DNA of 20,374 bases from CAYRXE01 sp964428205 (lineage in GTDB: Bacteria; Patescibacteriota; Gracilibacteria; Peribacterales; Peribacteraceae): positions 1-20,374 of the forward strand of contig CAYRXE010000015.1 in NCBI GenBank assembly GCA_964428205.1, read 5' to 3'. Made by a program: the position numbers and the translations under genes. The notes below the pieces were generated by a model. It searched no databases. It worked only from the letters and a program-made list of their open reading frames with translations, and was not told where the DNA came from. Below, piece after piece: positions 6,296 to 14,000 of the stretch. Within the stretch, counting starts at the first letter, position 1. Each line of letters opens with the position of its first letter.

Positions 6296-6323
6296 AACAA
6301 TTTAGCAGTTTAGCAATTTAGCC
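6296..6323. repeat. Right octamer array of the cassette
   Basis: The plus strand reads AACAATTT-AGCAGTTT-AGCAATTT-AGCC, three 8-bp units plus a partial fourth. It is an inverted match to the left array (shared core AACAATTTAGCA) and begins at the base next to the start codon of the enclosed gene. Confidence 0.75.
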
Positions 6324-6354
6324 CTGGAGAGTAAATTGCCTCAGAAAAACCTGT

Positions 6355-7845
6355 TTATCTCCCTGCTAATTTCAACTCCTGCTCCAACGCACGGATTTCA
6401 CGCAGCAACTGTGGATCATGCTGCATCTTATCTTCAATCTTTTCGACGGCATTCATGACGGTTGTGTGGTCGCGACCGGAGAACGCTTCGCCAAGACGTA
6501 CGAAGCTCATGCGCAAGTGTGCCTTACCAAGGAACATCGCGATCTGACGAGGGACGAGGATCTCGCGCACACGTGATGCACCGAGCATGTCTTGTACAGA
6601 GACTGAGTAATAACGAGACACCGCTTCGAGCACATCTTGGAAGGTGGCAGCACGAGCCTCCGGCTTTTCGAACCCGACGACTTCTTCTTCCATGTACGGA
6701 TCTTTGCTCAGCTTACGCATGATCTCGGCAATGCTCTTGATGGTCGGCATGCGCTGTTCGAGTTCGTACAAAGCAACAGCCTGCATGAGGATTCCTTCGA
6801 GTTCTCGGATGTTCCTGGTGACGTGCTCTGCAATGAACTGCAGCACCGGCATATCAAGGAAGAGCTCGTACTGTGCTGCTTTTGTGGAGAGAATCGCGAG
6901 GCGTGTTTCGTAGTCTGGAGCAGAGACATCGGCAATCATGCCGCGTTCAAAGCGCGAAATCAGACGATCTTCGAGCTGCAGTTCCTGCGGCGGACGATCA
7001 GCAGAGATAATGATCTGCTTATGATCTTCGTAGAGTGCGTTGAATGTGTGGAAGAACTCTTCTTGGGTACGCTCTTTGTTGGCGAGGAACTGCACGTCAT
7101 CGATGATCAGGACATCGACCAAGCGATACCGACGGCGCAGCTGCTCCATCTTCTGATGCTGAATAGCCTCGACCACTTGGTTCGTGAAGTCTTCGGTCGT
7201 GGTATAGACGACGGTGGCACGTGGTGAGTTCTTGAGGATGGCGTTACCTGTTGCCTGGAGAAGATGTGTCTTTCCCAGACCCACACCACCGTAGAGGAAG
7301 AGCGGGTTGTACTTACCACCCGGGTTCATAGCCACAGCCTGGCATGCAGCGTGCGCCAAGCGGTTGCCACTACCGACGATGAAGTTCTCGAGCATGTAGC
7401 GCGGGCTCAAGATCTTGCTCACAAGGCCCTCTGCGAGTTTGACCTCCGGGCGACCTGGGAGCTTTCTCTTCTTCTGTTCTGGGAAGTGCTCCAGAAGATC
7501 AATGGTGCGATCGGGGTTGTCTTTGAGAGCGGTATCGACGTTATAGATGAGCTCGACGATGCTGGGGTCCATTTCCTGCGCAACCTCGAGCGTCATCTGG
7601 CGATAGTGCTCCATGTGCCACGTGAGGAACATAGGCAGCGGCAGACCAACGACGAGCTTGCCTTCTTCGCGACCAAGGAGAGCGGTGTTCTTGAACCACG
7701 TGATAAATGCACCGCGTGGAATTTTGTCTTGGATCTTCTGGAGAATTTCCAACCACGTGTCGCGGAGTCGTCCATCGAACACTGCTTCGTGTGGCACGGA
7801 CTCCGGGAGCGACACTGCCGATTCTGTAGGAGCGAGCGTAGTCAT
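6355..7845 (-). CDS. dnaA: Chromosomal replication initiator protein DnaA
   Basis: DnaA is the AAA+ ATPase that binds DnaA boxes and opens oriC. The 496-aa product has all four domains: N-terminal domain I (about 20-100), a short linker, the AAA+ core with Walker A GGVGLGKTHLL (about 186-196) and Walker B VLIIDDVQFL (about 245-254), the SADRPPQEL and SRFERGM blocks with the Arg finger, and a C-terminal DNA-binding domain with the signature GRDHTTVMNAVEKIE. ATG at 7845 was preferred over an in-frame TTG at 7860 that overlaps the rseP stop; the gap to rseP is 5 bp, so the two are probably co-transcribed. An rseP-dnaA order is unusual. A cluster of DnaA-box-like sites lies upstream of rseP. Confidence 0.98.
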   Translation of the reverse strand: MTTLAPTESAVSLPESVPHEAVFDGRLRDTWLEILQKIQDKIPRGAFITWFKNTALLGREEGKLVVGLPLPMFLTWHMEHYRQMTLEVAQEMDPSIVELIYNVDTALKDNPDRTIDLLEHFPEQKKRKLPGRPEVKLAEGLVSKILSPRYMLENFIVGSGNRLAHAACQAVAMNPGGKYNPLFLYGGVGLGKTHLLQATGNAILKNSPRATVVYTTTEDFTNQVVEAIQHQKMEQLRRRYRLVDVLIIDDVQFLANKERTQEEFFHTFNALYEDHKQIIISADRPPQELQLEDRLISRFERGMIADVSAPDYETRLAILSTKAAQYELFLDMPVLQFIAEHVTRNIRELEGILMQAVALYELEQRMPTIKSIAEIMRKLSKDPYMEEEVVGFEKPEARAATFQDVLEAVSRYYSVSVQDMLGASRVREILVPRQIAMFLGKAHLRMSFVRLGEAFSGRDHTTVMNAVEKIEDKMQHDPQLLREIRALEQELKLAGR

Positions 7846-7850
7846 TTCAG

Positions 7851-8969
7851 TTAATTCCAAAATAGATGGATGACGTCGTTATAGGTGATGATGACGATGA
7901 GGAGGATGAGCACCACGAAACCAACGGCGTTTGTTGTGGTCTCGAAGCGCCTATTGAGTGGGCGGCGCAATATGGCTTCTGCAAGCACAAAGAGCAACCT
8001 TCCACCGTCGAGCGCTGGGAACGGCAACACGTTCAAGACCGCAAGACTCAAGCTGAGTAATGCGACGAGACGAAGATACGTGGAGAGACCTTCCTGCACA
8101 GACTCATGCGTGAGCTGTGCGATGCCGACGATGCCCGTGATGCCCTCCGGCACACGTGCGTGCTGCGTGAGCGACATGAACAAACGACCCAGACCAATGA
8201 CGGTCTGCACCGTCATCACCTTTGCCTCACGAAGCGAGAGTATAAATGCTTCGACGAGTGTGCGATTGGGAGCGGAGAGTTCGCGAGCGTACGGACGAAG
8301 ACCGACTCCTGTCTTTCCTCCAGAGACGGAGATCGTGAGCTTTTCTTCTTTGGTCTCACCTGGCGTACGCAGGAATGTGTACACAACCTTCGTCTTTCCT
8401 TCTTGAAGCTTGCTTACATCGGACGGCAACATGACGTCCGTTCCATCAACTTTCAAAAGCACGGATCCTGAAGGTAAACCTGCTGCCAGAGCCGTTCCGC
8501 CCGGGATTACCTGATCAATAACCACTCCTGGAACGAAGTGAATTTCGCCTGCATCAGCAGCAGCGCGCATCTCTTCGAAGGACACATACGTTGGAATCCA
8601 ATGACCGGCCGAGAAGCCGTACATGAAGATGATCGTGGCAAAGAGGAAGTTCATGAACACTCCTGCGAGGAGCACTGCAGAGCGAGCAAGGATGCTCGCA
8701 CGCGAAAAACTTCCCGGTGCGCGTCGCTCGGAATCATTCTCGGCGTTCTCACCTTTGAGACGCACGAACCCTCCAAATGGAATCCAGTTGAGAGTGAACG
8801 CAGTCCCCTTCTGCTTAAAGACAGTCATCAGTCTCGGCGGCAATCCGAATCCGAATTCCTCGACCGTGACACCGGCCTTGCGAGCGACCCAGAAGTGACC
8901 AAACTCATGAAGGAGAATGAGCACCGTGAGGAGTAAGAGGAAGGCCAGAGCAGAGATGATCCAGGTCAT
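7851..8969 (-). CDS. rseP: RseP-type site-2 zinc metalloprotease with one PDZ domain
   Basis: This is a membrane-embedded protease that cuts transmembrane segments, such as anti-sigma factors or signal-peptide remnants. The 372-aa product has the zinc motif HEFGH in the first membrane segment (H21, E22, H25), a GVFMNFLFATII segment, a PDZ domain (about 160-235, with GTALAAGLPSGSVLLKVDG), and the third catalytic motif PALDGGR near the end. Membrane segments follow on both sides of the PDZ. ATG at 8969 gives the family N-terminus; a longer GTG-started form from 9041 would add a non-conserved stretch. No Shine-Dalgarno is visible. No anti-sigma factor gene is seen nearby. Confidence 0.93.
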   Translation of the reverse strand: MTWIISALAFLLLLTVLILLHEFGHFWVARKAGVTVEEFGFGLPPRLMTVFKQKGTAFTLNWIPFGGFVRLKGENAENDSERRAPGSFSRASILARSAVLLAGVFMNFLFATIIFMYGFSAGHWIPTYVSFEEMRAAADAGEIHFVPGVVIDQVIPGGTALAAGLPSGSVLLKVDGTDVMLPSDVSKLQEGKTKVVYTFLRTPGETKEEKLTISVSGGKTGVGLRPYARELSAPNRTLVEAFILSLREAKVMTVQTVIGLGRLFMSLTQHARVPEGITGIVGIAQLTHESVQEGLSTYLRLVALLSLSLAVLNVLPFPALDGGRLLFVLAEAILRRPLNRRFETTTNAVGFVVLILLIVIITYNDVIHLFWN

Positions 8970-9042
8970 GAGGGAGCGTAAGGGGATCGGCAGAAAAATG
9001 TGCACGCCTTCCGTGCGGGGAGGCGGCGACCTTACCACCAAT

Positions 9043-9121
9043 TGTGGAAACTTTGGAAGTTATCCACACCCACTTGGCATTGCATGTGCTAGCAAAAAGG
9101 TCGCGATTTGCATGTGTGAAA
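9043..9121. promoter_or_regulatory. Cluster of DnaA-box-like sites, candidate oriC or DnaA regulatory region
   Basis: In the gap between comF and rseP there is a perfect DnaA box, TTATCCACA, at 9060-9068 (plus). GTTTCCACA (9051-9043, minus) and TTTCACACA (9121-9113, minus) each differ from TTWTNCACA at one position. A 9-bp direct repeat TTGCATGTG lies at 9080-9088 and 9108-9116. dnaA is the second gene downstream. No long AT-rich unwinding element is obvious, so this may instead be a control site for the rseP-dnaA transcript. Confidence 0.45.
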
Positions 9122-9152
9122 TGAACCCGACTTTTCCCCCTCCAACGGAGGG

Positions 9153-9767
9153 TTACCCCAGTGCCAAAACGATGGCTTCCACATGCTTCGCGCCCGCATT
9201 TTTGAGAACTCTGGAGCACTCCTGGAGGGTGCTTCCCGTGGTGCAGACATCATCGACCAAGATCACATACCGAGGCGGCTTCGCCGTGCTCGCAAACACC
9301 TCGCGAAGTGCCGTGCGACGCTCTGTTCCCGAGCGGTGCGCTTGGTGACCCGTTGCACGCGTGCGACGCAGGAGCGACTGGACGGGCAGACCAGTTTCTC
9401 GAGAGATGATCTGCGCCAAAACATGAGCTTGGTTAAACCCGCGTGAGAACCTTCGCGTCCAGTGGAGAGGGACAGGACACAGCACCGCAGTACTCGGGAA
9501 GTACACGACACGAAATGCACGACGAAGCAGAAGTCGAAATGCCTCTTCGATTCCGCGAATGCGTTTGTACTTCCATCGTGCGATCACACGACGGAGGAGA
9601 AATGTTTGGTGATACAACCCGCACGCCGTCACACGATCGAGATGACCGTCATCAAACGTGAGTGAGGCTGGCGAGAGCCTACGCAGACACCAACGTTCTT
9701 CATCGGTGAGCCACTCCCCTTCGCTACCAAGGAGAGACGTACGCGGAAACAGGAGGTCGAGAAGCAT
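9153..9767 (-). CDS. comF: ComF-family phosphoribosyltransferase-like protein
   Basis: ComF proteins are PRTase-fold proteins needed for processing incoming single-stranded DNA in natural transformation. The 204-aa product shows CPVPLHWTRRFSRGFNQAHVLA in the middle and the PRPP-binding loop YVILVDDVCTTGSTL near the C-terminus. The N-terminus begins with the expected LLDLLFP but lacks the paired CxxC cysteines of the usual zinc finger; only one Cys of that region remains (WCLRRL). The start is ATG at 9767; no Shine-Dalgarno is seen. It is on the same strand as rseP but 183 bp upstream of it, separated by the DnaA-box cluster. No com pilus or DNA-uptake genes are in the window. Confidence 0.92.
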   Translation of the reverse strand: MLLDLLFPRTSLLGSEGEWLTDEERWCLRRLSPASLTFDDGHLDRVTACGLYHQTFLLRRVIARWKYKRIRGIEEAFRLLLRRAFRVVYFPSTAVLCPVPLHWTRRFSRGFNQAHVLAQIISRETGLPVQSLLRRTRATGHQAHRSGTERRTALREVFASTAKPPRYVILVDDVCTTGSTLQECSRVLKNAGAKHVEAIVLALG

Positions 9768-9900
9768 GAAGACACTATGATGTTCGCAATCTCCTATGAG
9801 GAGTCCCTGTGATGATCCAACGAAGATGCGATCGCTATTTTTGCTTCAAGTACAGCACTTAAAGACGTTCTTGAGACGCTCAGAACTTCAAAGGGAAAAG

Positions 9901-9909
9901 TGATAAAAT
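9901..9909 (+). promoter_or_regulatory. Candidate extended -10 promoter (TGATAAAAT)
   Basis: TGATAAAAT fits an extended -10 (TGn followed by TAAAAT), 65 bp upstream of the 70-aa membrane protein gene. The hexamer at -35 distance (CAGAAC) is poor. The next transcription signal downstream is the terminator at 10209-10239, so this would give a monocistronic mRNA. Confidence 0.35.
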
Positions 9910-9974
9910 ACGCGGGATCATTTCAGCGCTGTGTTGATCATGATCAATTGTCCCTTCCCTTACGGAGGCTCCGA

Positions 9975-10187
9975 ATGAAGTATTTGGCTTTCGCAGGTTC
10001 GCTGCTGTGCTCAGCTCTAACCTGCAGCCTCGTCCTTGAGAAAGGCACGCGTGTATGGACAGATAGTCCGCACCCTGTGCCCGCATTCCTCATCCTGGTC
10101 TTCTTCATTTGTGTTCTACCAGTTGGCCTGGCCGCACTTCTTTGGGTCGACCGAAGAATTGCGCCTAAGGTTCGCCAACTTGCGTAA
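9975..10187 (+). CDS. Small two-segment membrane protein (70 aa), unknown function
   Basis: The start ATG at 9975 is preceded by the clearest Shine-Dalgarno in the window (GGAGG at 9964-9968, 6 nt spacing); a longer in-frame start at 9900 lacks one. The 70-aa product has a hydrophobic N-terminal segment that could be a signal anchor (MKYLAFAGSLLCSALTCSLV) and a second membrane segment at about 38-60, ending in a basic tail (DRRIAPKVRQLA). I do not recognise the family. It has its own candidate promoter and a strong intrinsic terminator, so it is probably a real, separately regulated gene. Confidence 0.65.
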   Translation: MKYLAFAGSLLCSALTCSLVLEKGTRVWTDSPHPVPAFLILVFFICVLPVGLAALLWVDRRIAPKVRQLA

Positions 10188-10208
10188 GCTTTTGAAAGAG
10201 AAAGACAG

Positions 10209-10239
10209 ATCGTCCTGCACTAAGCAGGACGATTTTTTT
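10209..10239 (+). terminator. Strong intrinsic terminator
   Basis: ATCGTCCTGC pairs perfectly with GCAGGACGAT around the 5-nt loop ACTAA, and the stem runs into a run of seven T. It ends the transcript of the 70-aa membrane protein, 21 bp after its stop codon. Confidence 0.9.
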
Positions 10240-10261
10240 AGACAACAGTGCATTTTGCGTA

Positions 10262-10290
10262 TTGTGACCGAGGTGATCCCTTGGTACCCT
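10262..10290 (+). promoter_or_regulatory. Candidate tRNA-Val promoter (TTGTGA-17-TACCCT)
   Basis: TTGTGA (10262-10267) and TACCCT (10285-10290) are separated by 17 bp and end 14 bp before the mature tRNA 5' end. The -10 keeps only the TAnnnT positions, so strength is uncertain. Confidence 0.4.
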
Positions 10291-10304
10291 GTCGCGGTCC
10301 TTCC

Positions 10305-10381
10305 GGGCAATTAGCTCAGCTGGTTAGAGCGCCACATTGACATTGTGGAGGTCACAAGTTCGAATCTTGTATTGCCCACCA
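10305..10381 (+). tRNA. tRNA-Val (anticodon GAC)
   Basis: All arms are present: acceptor GGGCAAT/ATTGCCC, D arm GCTC/GAGC, anticodon stem CCACA/TGTGG with loop TTGACAT (anticodon GAC, Val), T arm with GTTCGAATC, discriminator A. The 3' CCA is encoded (10379-10381). A T-tract terminator follows 17 bp downstream. Confidence 0.97.
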
Positions 10382-10398
10382 TTGAATTCTTACGATAA

Positions 10399-10420
10399 AC
10401 GGCTCTGGGAGCTGTTTTTT
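10399..10420 (+). terminator. Intrinsic terminator behind tRNA-Val
   Basis: ACGGCTC pairs with GAGCTGT (one G-U pair) around the loop TGG, and the stem runs into a T-run ending at 10420. Confidence 0.75.
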
Positions 10421-10483
10421 CTGTACCTACAGATCACCATAAATACCAGTTCATGCAAGTCTCCACACAGGCTAAAACACGCG

Positions 10484-10497
10484 TTTTCCGCTATAAT
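10484..10497 (+). promoter_or_regulatory. Promoter -10 region, TTTTCCGCTATAAT
   Basis: This is a perfect TATAAT hexamer at 10492-10497, 32 bp before the ATG of the 163-aa gene. The 14-bp block is almost identical to TTTTCGGCTATACT at 18673-18686. No TTGACA-like -35 is seen, so recognition may depend on the spacer/-10 context. Confidence 0.6.
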
Positions 10498-10529
10498 AAT
10501 TCGATTTAGAAACACTCACACAAACCTCT

Positions 10530-11021
10530 ATGGATACACAAAAAACAGCCTTCGAGGCACCAAAAAATGTGCCCCTCGAATGGACCGCACATCGTCACCC
10601 TCATCACGTACGTACGATGCGCTGGTATGTGTGTGCTGGAGTATTCCTGGGACTGTGTCTGCTCTATGCCTTCTGGACCTCTGGGTGGAGCTTCGCGATG
10701 GTCTTGGTGCTAATTGGTATTGCCTACGCAGGACTGCACAAAACGCCTGCTGCCATGGGCACGCTTCGCATTGATGTCGAGGGTGTGACATGGGATGGAG
10801 AACTGATTACGTGGGATCGCCTCAAAGATTTTTGGATCGTACGACTCCCCGACTACAGCGAGATTCACATCGCTCGTAAGCGCGGAGTTATGGAGATTGT
10901 TTTACAAACCGGCGACATCCCCCTCCCCGATCTTAAGGCTACCCTGAGCCAATTTTTGCCCGAGCGGGAGGATCAGAGTGAGCGCGTGATCGACAAAATT
11001 ATTCGCCTTACTAAACTGTAA
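10530..11021 (+). CDS. Two-segment membrane protein with a cytoplasmic beta-rich domain, unknown function
   Basis: The 163-aa product has a polar N-terminus (1-29), two adjacent membrane segments (about 30-49 and 53-69), and a soluble C-terminal part (about 73-163). The latter alternates short beta-like strands (TLRIDVEGVTWDGELITW, FWIVRLPDYSEIHIARK, MEIVLQTGD) and ends in an amphipathic helix. This resembles the layout of bacterial PH-like domain membrane proteins, but I cannot assign a family. Its TAA stop is immediately followed by the ATG of the 1069-aa gene, so the two are translationally coupled and probably work together. A good -10 box lies upstream; there is no clear Shine-Dalgarno. 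Confidence 0.75.
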   Translation: MDTQKTAFEAPKNVPLEWTAHRHPHHVRTMRWYVCAGVFLGLCLLYAFWTSGWSFAMVLVLIGIAYAGLHKTPAAMGTLRIDVEGVTWDGELITWDRLKDFWIVRLPDYSEIHIARKRGVMEIVLQTGDIPLPDLKATLSQFLPEREDQSERVIDKIIRLTKL

Positions 11022-14000
11022 ATGCTGGATTGGTCCGCCACTCAGCGCTTCGCAACACAAAACGGCCCTCTCGCAGGAGAGCGTCGCCTTTGCATGTTTG
11101 CGAGACCACGTACTGGCAGCCCCGGTGCGCCAGGCAGCCCGGATGATGACGAGACTCCAGAACAGAACGAGGAATTGCTCGCAGCAGAGACGAGGGAAAT
11201 GCTGAAGAAACAACTTGTAGAGAGTGATCTTGCTGCGGTACGCAGCCAGGTCTTTGAAATGATGGAGCACGAACCTGGAAAGGCAGAAGCCCTTCTTCAG
11301 AAGACAGCAAAAGTGCAGAAATTCATGACAGAGGTGTACGACATTCCAGGATTGGAATTCCGTTTACCTTCAGGCGAGCTTACAAACCTTCGTCATCACT
11401 TAATCAACAATGATAAGAAAATGTTGGATGAGACCATGAACTTCTTGCAGCCGCAGATGGAAACCTCTGCGAAGATGCGTGCAATTGCAGAGATACTCGC
11501 CGAATGGGAACGTGGAGAGCTGCAGCTTGAAGAATTCAAAAACAAAATTTCTCCGCTCACTCCTCCTGACACAGTCGATGACATTACTCAGGCTGATATC
11601 GATAAGTGGAAGACTGCAAACCCTGCAGAGCGAATGAAGTTGCGTGAAGAAATCAATAATCGAATCGAACTCGAAAAAATCCTTGATAAAATGATGCAGG
11701 AGGTAGATTCCATGCAAAAAATTCATGAACACGTAAAACACGAACTCTTGGGGGCCATGCCGAAGCAGCAAATTATTGATGACAGTACAGCTGTGCAAAT
11801 CAAACAGTCTCTCGCTACAACATTCGAAAAGTGGGATGCCGGCTCGATGAAGCTTGAGGAATTGCGCATCCAAGCAGAGCCTGCGTACAGGGCTGCGGGT
11901 GTACCAGGAACTGACGAGCGATTGAGAGAGATTGAGAAAGCCATTGCCAAGATTGCAGCGACTGACGATGAGAAGAAAAAAAAGGAAATCCACGCTCTCG
12001 TTGTCGTGGACGTGAAAGATGTAAAAAACTTCATGCAGAGAAAGTTGGGCCAGTGGGCTCAGCAGAAGTTCGACGCCATTCATCGCTGGGAACAAGGACT
12101 TGTTTCCAATAGCGAGTTCGCAGAGATCATGAAGCATGTGTACGCCACAGAGGGTGGAGATGACGTACAGCAAAAGTTAGACGCCATCACACAGTTTGTT
12201 TCGACGCACGGCAATACATGGTCCGGAAACGCCTCAGACCGAATCGAGGTACAGGAAGACCTCAAGCGCGTCATCAACCTGCGCGGAACGTACAAGTGGC
12301 TCACTCGCTGGTGCGAAAAAGCAAAGCCCGAACCTCAAACTCAGACAGCTGGAGCAGGCGCTCCACCGTCTGCTCCCACAGCTACTGCCGCAGGAGCTGC
12401 AGGCGGGCCTCCTGAAAAACCAAAAGAGAAAAAGGAAGACCCAAAGCCACCAAAGGGTGGAGAACCTGCCGATGGAGACGATGGCAGTGAAAATGACGGC
12501 AGTGGTGGGGAAAGCGGTGATCGCGAGAAGCCGAAACTTGATGAGCCCGCAAACATCGACCCTGTCGCATTGCAGGCACACCATGGTGGATTCTTTAGGC
12601 AGTACGGAATTGAGTTCTACAGCATCAACGACATGATTGGAGGCTTTAAACGTGTGATTGATGCATACAAACATGGATTCCACGAGCGCACCGTCCTCAA
12701 AGAAACGGCATTCGCCAGTGCCCTCGGTAAGGCTATCCCGGGTTGGACCTATCTCTCCGGCGAGGTGAAACTCACCGTAGAGAAAGCAGCAGACAGTGAG
12801 AAAGATAAAGAAACCCGCGAGTTCAAAGAATACTTAGAGGAACGTCACTTTACCTTTACAGAACTTTTCGAAGGTCATGGAGAAGTTTCCATGGCCCATC
12901 TACAAGCTGAACCTCCCAAGGCACGCGCTGTGCTCGAATACGCAGCCAGTCGCGGTTGGCTCTACGACGTGAATGCTGCTCAGAGTCAGCATAAATTCCA
13001 AATTCTCGGCTACGACCTCAAAAATATTTGTAGTGACTGGGGAGAAGGACCCGACGCAAAGAGAAAGAGAGAGAACTACTTCATTAAACTTGCAGGCACA
13101 AATGCCTCGGGCGTGAAGAGCGAAATTAGTCATGGTAAGGAGAAAGAGCACTACACCGATAAAGCCCACCTCTTCATCCAGGCAATCAACCACGCATTGG
13201 ACGAAAAGAACTACTGGGAAGCAGTGGGTATTGCACAACGCTCCATCGAACGTGGTTTGGCCGGCGAAATTTCTCCGTGGATCGCCATTACTGTTATGCG
13301 CCGCCTTCGCGAAGATGCGAGTGCACGCAAATACATCACAGATCAGATTCTCGACCAGTTCGGACTCATCGGTTTCGTGCACACCGCACGCACACTGGGC
13401 GCACTCAAAGTGGGTCGTAAAGGAATTGGAGAATGGTCCAAAGATCCCTCAAAGGACTTTGGAGAAATTGACCGCGAACATCATGGTGTGTGTTACTACT
13501 ACATCCAAATCGAGAACAGGATTAAAAAACTCTCTGGGGAAAAATTCGAAAGTATGGAAGACAAGCGCAAGCTTGATCAAATGGTGGCAAAAGTTCTCGC
13601 AGCCGAACTTGTTCCTGTGGGAGGAACCTTTATTTCTATTTTCGATAAAGAATTCTTCCCGTACGCCGAAGAAATTATCAAAATGAACCAACAGGGAGAA
13701 TCTCATTCGAAAGACGAAGATGATGACTACTACAACAACGTCTCCGACGTTATTCTGGCGGATCGCGAAGTATTCAAGAGCATCTTCCTCCTCAGCGGTT
13801 CGGGTAAATTCTCCAATAACCCTAAGCCAAACTTCTTGCTCAACACGATGCTCAATCACTACGGCGTCTTGCAGCAGCACGGCTCACCGGAGGCAGCGAA
13901 GAACTACAAAAAACTCGCGAGTGAAAAATTCAATTACTGGATTGAGTTCTGGATCCGTGAAAACCGTGGTGGTCCAGCCTATACAGAACAAATGCCAAGA

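Larger units (their letters stand above)
5905..6323. mobile_element. Compact cassette: four-helix-bundle gene between inverted octamer arrays
   Basis: A visibly AT-rich block of about 420 bp sits between thrS and dnaA, which otherwise have the even base composition of the rest of the window. Its two ends are inverted copies of an 8-bp-periodic repeat (unit like AATTTAGC), one overlapping the stop codon of the enclosed gene and one abutting its start codon. The block contains only this gene. This looks like a small unit that was inserted or is mobilised, but no target-site duplication is clear and no transposase is present, so mobility is an inference. Confidence 0.45.

Noticed and set aside
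8970..9041. Longer GTG-started form of RseP
   Set aside because: The added residues are Pro/Arg-rich and not family-like, whereas the ATG at 8969 gives the usual N-terminus just before HExxH.
9130..9152. Hairpin CCCTCC-GTT-GGAGGG behind comF as its terminator
   Set aside because: On the minus strand it is followed by GGAAAAG, not a T-run, so it does not fit an intrinsic terminator.
9900..9974. 25-residue N-terminal extension of the 70-aa membrane protein
   Set aside because: The internal ATG at 9975 has a strong Shine-Dalgarno and gives a normal membrane protein N-terminus; the extension overlaps the candidate promoter.
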